Source of the DNA: Solirubrobacter phytolaccae
GTDB taxonomy: Bacteria > Actinomycetota > Thermoleophilia > Solirubrobacterales > Solirubrobacteraceae
DNA: 64,000 nucleotides
Reading direction: 5' to 3'
Assembly: GCF_027587195.1 (NCBI RefSeq)
Contig: NZ_JAPDDP010000004.1
Span: 122,862 to 186,861, forward strand
Position 1 is the first letter of the stretch, and every line of letters begins with the position of its first letter. Shown piece by piece: positions 60,499-64,000 of the stretch. The translations under genes and the position numbers were made by a program. The notes beneath the pieces were generated by a model. The model ran no database searches. It saw nothing but the letters and a program-made list of their open reading frames with translations, and was not told where the DNA came from.

Positions 60499-61254
60499 TT
60501 AGAAGCGGCCACGAATTGACACGAACGTGAGCTTCTCGAGGTTGCCCGGGAGGCGGATGTCGTTGGTGCTGTAGACGTTCGCGTCCAGCCGGACGAAGCG
60601 GCGGCGGCCGTCCGCGAGCGCCGTCGCGATCACGGTCGTCGGGCCCTGCGCGAAGATCCCGATCTGGCCGCTGGGCGGTGCCGCGTCCGCGTTGGGCAGC
60701 GCGACGACGGTGGCGTCGAGGTCGCGCTTGAAGTCGGCCATCGCCTCCAGCGCGGTGTAGGCGGCGGACAGCTCGGCGGTGCGGGCGAACGCGTCCAGGT
60801 AGGCGCGCCCGGCGTCCGTGAGCGGCGCGACCACGCGCACGCACCAGGTGTCGTTGGCGAGTAGGCGCAGGCAGCCGTCGAAGCTCGGATGGCCGCGGGT
60901 CGCGATCGTGCACAGGTCCGCGCGCGCTTCGAAGCCGAAGTTCACGACGCGGCCTGTCTTGGGGACGCGGCCGTCGATCGCGCTGTAGCTCAGCGTGGTG
61001 ACGTCGTCGTGCACGGGCGCGAGCGTCACGCACGCCATCTGCGCGCGCTTGCCGGCGACCGCGCGCCACGTCTTCACGGCCTTCGGGCCGAACCGCATCC
61101 GCACCTCGTCGGTGCTCGTCACCTTGAGGCTGACGCCCGCGGGCACGGGCGGGTACGGCACGTCGAACGTCGCGCCGTGGGCGGCGGGCGCGCCGATCGC
61201 GAGGGCGATTCCAACCATCGTGGAGATTGTTGACCGCGAACGTAGGCTGAGCAC
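60499..61254 (-). CDS. secreted hypothetical protein
   Basis: The protein (251 residues from GTG 61254) starts MLSLRSRSTISTMVGIALAIGAPAAHGA, a signal peptide with a basic n-region; a later ATG at 61218 would lose that region. The mature part has four cysteines (AQMACVTLAP, ARADLCTIAT, FDGCLRLL, NDTWCVRVV) and no known domain. It ends with a stem-loop (GCTTCT-TT-AGAAGC) at 60493-60506. It is divergent from the aldehyde dehydrogenase gene, and the two start regions are almost back to back. Confidence 0.65.
   Translation of the reverse strand: MLSLRSRSTISTMVGIALAIGAPAAHGATFDVPYPPVPAGVSLKVTSTDEVRMRFGPKAVKTWRAVAGKRAQMACVTLAPVHDDVTTLSYSAIDGRVPKTGRVVNFGFEARADLCTIATRGHPSFDGCLRLLANDTWCVRVVAPLTDAGRAYLDAFARTAELSAAYTALEAMADFKRDLDATVVALPNADAAPPSGQIGIFAQGPTTVIATALADGRRRFVRLDANVYSTNDIRLPGNLEKLTFVSIRGRF
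61243..61248 (+). promoter_or_regulatory. -10 box of leaderless promoter for aldehyde dehydrogenase
   Basis: TAGGCT lies eight bases before the GTG at 61257. It falls inside the predicted signal peptide codons of the divergent gene if that gene starts at 61254. Confidence 0.4.
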
Positions 61255-61256
61255 CG

Positions 61257-62717
61257 GTGAAGGACTACCGGATGTTGATCGGCGGCGCGTGGGTTGAGGC
61301 AGGCTCCGGTGCGCGCTTCGAGAGCGTCAACCCGTTCCTCGGGCAGCCGTGGGCGACGGTCCCGCGCGCGGACGCGTCGGATGTGGATGCGGCGGTCCGC
61401 GCGGCGCGCGACGCGTTCGTCGACTGGTCGCGGACGACGCCAGTGGTGCGCGGGAAGCTCCTGCGGCGGCTCGCCGATCTGATCGCTGAGCGGGCGTCCT
61501 CGATCGCGCGCGTGGAGACGACCGACAACGGCAAGCTCATCCGCGAGATGGAGGGCCAGCTGCGCGGGCTCGCCGACTACTACCACTACTTCGCGGGCGC
61601 GGCGGACAAGGTGGGCGGCGAGACGCTGCCCGCCGACCGCGACAACTTCTTCGTGTACACGCTGCGCGAGCCGCTGGGCGTGGTCGCCGCGATCACGCCG
61701 TGGAACTCGCCGGTGCTGCTGGCCTCGTGGAAGATCGCGCCGGCGCTCGCCGCGGGCTGCTGCGTCGTGGTCAAGCCCGCCGAGCAGGCGCCGTGCTCGA
61801 CCCTGGAGTTCGCGCAGCTGTTCGAGGAGGCCGGGTTCCCGCCCGGCGTGCTCAACGTCGTCACCGGGTTCGGGGACGAGGCGGGCGCGCCGCTCGTCGA
61901 GCATCCCGGCGTCGACAAGGTGGCCTTCACCGGGGGGACGAAGACAGGCCGCGCCGTCATGCGCGGCGCGGCCTCGCACCTCGCGCGGGTGACGCTCGAG
62001 CTCGGCGGCAAGTCGCCGAACATCGTGTTCGCGGACGCCGACCTGGACGCGGCGGCCAACGGCGTCGTGGCGGGCATCTTCGCCGCGACCGGCCAGACGT
62101 GCATGGCGGGCTCGCGGCTGCTCGTCCAAGAGAGCGTGCACGACGAGCTGGTGGCGCGGTTGGCCGCGCGGGCTGCGTCGATCCGGATGGGTGATCCGCT
62201 GGACCCGGAGACCGAGATGGGGCCGGTCGCGTTCGAGGGGCACATGGAGGGCGTGCTCGCGGCGATCGCGTCGGCGTCCGACGAGGGTGCGCAGCTCGTG
62301 GCGGGCGGCGCGCGCGGCGACAGCCCTGGCTACTTCGTGCAGCCGACGATCTTCGGCGCCGTGACCAACGACATGCGGCTCGCGCGCGAGGAGATCTTCG
62401 GGCCGGTGCTCGCGGCGATCCCGTTCGCCGACGAGGACGAGGCGGTCGCGCTCGCCAACGACACCGCGTTCGGGCTCGCGGCGGGCGTGTGGACGCGCGA
62501 CGTCCAGCGCGCGCACCGGATGGCGCGGGCGCTGCGGGCGGGGACGGTCTGGGTCAACGCCTACCGTGCGGTCGGCCCGGCGGCGCCGTTCGGCGGCTAC
62601 AAGGACTCGGGCATCGGGCGCGAGAACGGCATCCAGGCGATCTCCGAGTACACGGAGACCAAGACCGTGTGGATCGAGCTCACGGGCGCGACGCGCGACC
62701 CGTTCCAGCTCGGCTGA
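61257..62717 (+). CDS. aldehyde dehydrogenase
   Basis: The 486-residue NAD(P) enzyme has AITPWNSPVLLASWKIAPALAAGC, KPAEQAPCSTLEFAQ, the catalytic Glu in LELGGKSPNIVF and the nucleophile Cys in FAATGQTCMAGSRLL. It belongs to the betaine/2-hydroxymuconic aldehyde group and would oxidise an aliphatic or small functional aldehyde. Position next to the mim cluster suggests it could finish alcohol or acetol oxidation, though it is separately transcribed. Confidence 0.92.
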   Translation: MKDYRMLIGGAWVEAGSGARFESVNPFLGQPWATVPRADASDVDAAVRAARDAFVDWSRTTPVVRGKLLRRLADLIAERASSIARVETTDNGKLIREMEGQLRGLADYYHYFAGAADKVGGETLPADRDNFFVYTLREPLGVVAAITPWNSPVLLASWKIAPALAAGCCVVVKPAEQAPCSTLEFAQLFEEAGFPPGVLNVVTGFGDEAGAPLVEHPGVDKVAFTGGTKTGRAVMRGAASHLARVTLELGGKSPNIVFADADLDAAANGVVAGIFAATGQTCMAGSRLLVQESVHDELVARLAARAASIRMGDPLDPETEMGPVAFEGHMEGVLAAIASASDEGAQLVAGGARGDSPGYFVQPTIFGAVTNDMRLAREEIFGPVLAAIPFADEDEAVALANDTAFGLAAGVWTRDVQRAHRMARALRAGTVWVNAYRAVGPAAPFGGYKDSGIGRENGIQAISEYTETKTVWIELTGATRDPFQLG

Positions 62718-62722
62718 CAGCT

Positions 62723-62741
62723 CTATTCACAGTGTGTATAG
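62723..62741. promoter_or_regulatory. PadR operator palindrome
   Basis: CTATTCACAGTGTGTATAG is an inverted repeat with 8 of 9 matching positions per arm around one base. It overlaps the likely -10 (TATAGT, 62737-62742) of the padR-ABC operon, which is how PadR regulators repress themselves. Confidence 0.65.
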
Positions 62742-62752
62742 TCGTTCGTGCC

Positions 62753-63253
62753 ATGGCCACGAATGAAGTCGTTTTGGCTTTGCTGCGTAAAGGTCCCGCG
62801 CACGGGTACGACCTCAAGCGTGAGCACGACGGGTGGTTCCCGGACGCACGGCCGCTGGCCTTCGGCCAGGTGTACGCCACGCTCGGCCGGCTCGAGAAGG
62901 CCGGGCTCGTCGAGGTGGTCGAGACCCGCGCGGAGGCCGGTCCGGAGCGGACCGTGTACACGCTGAGCGAGCAAGGGGAGCACCAGTTGCGCGAATGGCT
63001 GGCAGAGCCCGCGGGAGCGGCGACGGCGTCCACCGACGAGATCGTGCGCAAGACGATCGCGGCGCTGCGGACGGGGGAGAGCCCGGCGGACTTCCTCGCG
63101 CGCCAACGCGCCGCCCACCTGCGGCGGATGCGCGAGCTGACCGTCGGCGCGCCCGAGCGCGACCCCGCGGCCCGGCTCGCGCGTGACCACCTCGTCGCGC
63201 ACCTGGATGCGGACCTGCGCTGGCTCGAGCGCGCCGCGGAGGTCATTGGATGA
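62753..63253 (+). CDS. PadR family transcriptional regulator
   Basis: The 166-residue protein has the PadR winged helix (VVLALLRKGPAHGYDLKREHDGWF, GQVYATLGRLEKAGLVEVVETRAEAGPERTVYTLSEQGEHQL) and a C-terminal dimerisation helix region (Vir_C-like). Its stop overlaps the ABC ATPase start (ATGA), the common layout in which PadR controls a drug or peptide exporter and derepresses on binding the exporter's substrate. Confidence 0.92.
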   Translation: MATNEVVLALLRKGPAHGYDLKREHDGWFPDARPLAFGQVYATLGRLEKAGLVEVVETRAEAGPERTVYTLSEQGEHQLREWLAEPAGAATASTDEIVRKTIAALRTGESPADFLARQRAAHLRRMRELTVGAPERDPAARLARDHLVAHLDADLRWLERAAEVIG

Positions 63254-63921
63254 TCCTGCGGCTGAGAGGCGTGGAGCACGCGTACCGGCGCACGGTCGCC
63301 CTGCGCGGCGTGTCGCTCGCGGTCGAGCCCGAGGAGGTCGTCGCCGTCACCGGCCCGAGCGGCTGCGGCAAGTCGACCCTGCTGCACGTCGCCGCCGGCA
63401 TCCTGCGCCCGCAGGCGGGCGCCGTGACGTTGCTCGACCAGGACCTGGTGACGCTGGACGACGCCGAGCGCGCGCGGCTGCGACGACGCAACGTCGGCGT
63501 CGTGCTGCAGTTCGGCCAGCTCGTCCCGGACCTGTCGGCGCTGGAGAACGTCGCGCTGCCGCTGCTGCTCGAGCGCCACGACCGCGGCGCGGCGCTCACC
63601 GCGGCTCGCGAGTGGCTCGAGCGCGCCGGCGTCGGCGACGAGCGCGACACGCTCGCCGCGGAGCTCAGCGGCGGCCAGGCGCAGCGGGTCGCCGTGGCCC
63701 GCGCGCTCGTCACCGGCCCGTCGATCGTGTTCGCCGACGAGCCGACCGGCAGCCTGGACTCGACGGGCGGCGAGGCGCTGCTCGCGCTGCTGCTGGCCGC
63801 GGCCCGCGAGCGCGGCGCCGCGCTCGTCATCGTCACGCACGACAACGTGGTCGCCGCGCACGCCGACCGCGAGGTCCGCCTGCGGGACGGCCACGTCGAA
63901 GCCGAGGCGGTGCTGAGATGA
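63250..63921 (+). CDS. ABC transporter ATP-binding protein (MacB/LolD type)
   Basis: The 223-residue ATPase has Walker A (GPSGCGKSTL), the Q-loop (VVLQFGQLVPDLSALENVALPL), the signature (AELSGGQAQRVAVARAL), Walker B (SIVFADEPTGSLDS) and the H-loop (VIVTHDN). The sequence matches the MacB/FtsE-like exporters that work with FtsX-type permeases. It overlaps PadR at its start and the presumed permease at its stop. Confidence 0.94.
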   Translation: MILRLRGVEHAYRRTVALRGVSLAVEPEEVVAVTGPSGCGKSTLLHVAAGILRPQAGAVTLLDQDLVTLDDAERARLRRRNVGVVLQFGQLVPDLSALENVALPLLLERHDRGAALTAAREWLERAGVGDERDTLAAELSGGQAQRVAVARALVTGPSIVFADEPTGSLDSTGGEALLALLLAAARERGAALVIVTHDNVVAAHADREVRLRDGHVEAEAVLR

Positions 63922-64000
63922 CCGCGCACGGCCGGCGAGCGGCATGCGCGGCGGTGGCCGGCGGCGGCCGACGCGGTGCGGGTGCGTCCGCGCGCGGCAC
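63918..64000 (+). CDS. start of the next gene, probably the ABC permease (incomplete)
   Basis: An ATG overlaps the ATPase stop (ATGA), the coupling expected for an exporter's permease. The 27 residues visible in this frame (MTAHGRRAACAAVAGGGRRG) do not look like a permease N-terminus. A different frame (RRWPAAADAVRVRPRA) does but has no start here. The gene continues beyond the window, so frame and identity remain open. Confidence 0.35.
   Translation, partial: MTAHGRRAACAAVAGGGRRGAGASARG

Noticed and set aside
60493..60506. Hairpin GCTTCT-TT-AGAAGC as a strong terminator
   Set aside because: The stem is only six pairs and lies across a stop codon; I mention it in the gene entry but do not list it separately.
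63918..64000. Firm call of an FtsX-type permease
   Set aside because: The ATG frame does not look like a permease, and the frame that does has no start in the window; only a partial, low-confidence entry is justified.

Overview
The window is a high-GC actinobacterial chromosome segment with very dense coding, many 4-base start/stop overlaps (ATGA, GTGA, TTGA), frequent GTG/TTG starts and repeated TANNNT -10 boxes sitting 6-8 bases before start codons (leaderless transcripts). Family content (deazaflavin-type oxidoreductase, ECF41-type sigma factor, LAL regulator, encapsulin, actinobacterial binuclear-iron monooxygenase) fits a soil actinobacterium. Solirubrobacterales/Thermoleophilia is my best guess, but the sequence alone does not fix the genus. 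No rRNA, tRNA or CRISPR was seen.

Layout. 1-5.3 kb: small accessory genes (DUF4240, a nucleotidyltransferase, a 2H-phosphoesterase, DMP19, a beta-helix surface protein, an M20 peptidase, ankyrin repeats). 5.3-9.2 kb: an encapsulin nanocompartment locus. An encapsulated ferritin and the shell protein form an operon, and a DyP peroxidase three genes on carries the same C-terminal cargo peptide. 9.2-16.4 kb: hydrolases, an acetyltransferase fusion, and an HxlR-controlled operon of a two-flavin fusion protein plus a beta-hydroxyacid dehydrogenase. A 166-bp TA-flanked foldback element (MITE-like) follows. 16.6-25.2 kb: a giant LAL regulator with two families of internal tandem repeats, argS, an ECF sigma/anti-sigma-like pair, and an ELW-repeat surface protein with a 24-bp repeat.

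25.2-34.9 kb: a divergent organic-acid cluster. A MatC-type dicarboxylate carrier and an FAD/Fe-S D-hydroxyacid dehydrogenase run leftward; a serine/alanine-glyoxylate-type aminotransferase, a CaiB-type CoA-transferase and an enoyl-CoA hydratase run rightward. Between the two arms lies a 2.57-kb island of lower GC, bounded by perfect 18-bp direct repeats and holding an integrase tail fused to broken terminase pieces, two intact small genes and a frameshifted metzincin-like protease. I read it as a decayed prophage inserted at the 5' end of the aminotransferase gene.

35-49.5 kb: housekeeping and accessory genes, including a SpoU-type methyltransferase, TetR/DDN, an aminotransferase, SigJ/ECF41 with its AhpD-like partner, several uncharacterised proteins (one ending in an EF-Tu domain-2-like module), an M23 peptidase and a P450. 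49.5-60.5 kb: a complete mimABCD/prmABCD-type binuclear-iron monooxygenase cluster (propane/acetone/phenol oxidation) with its amidohydrolase, a DUF59 protein, alcohol dehydrogenase, dedicated GroEL (MimG type), an IclR regulator overlapping mimA, and a GAF-domain activator. An aldehyde dehydrogenase just beyond could finish the oxidation. 62.7-64 kb: a PadR regulator with a clear operator and the start of an ABC exporter.
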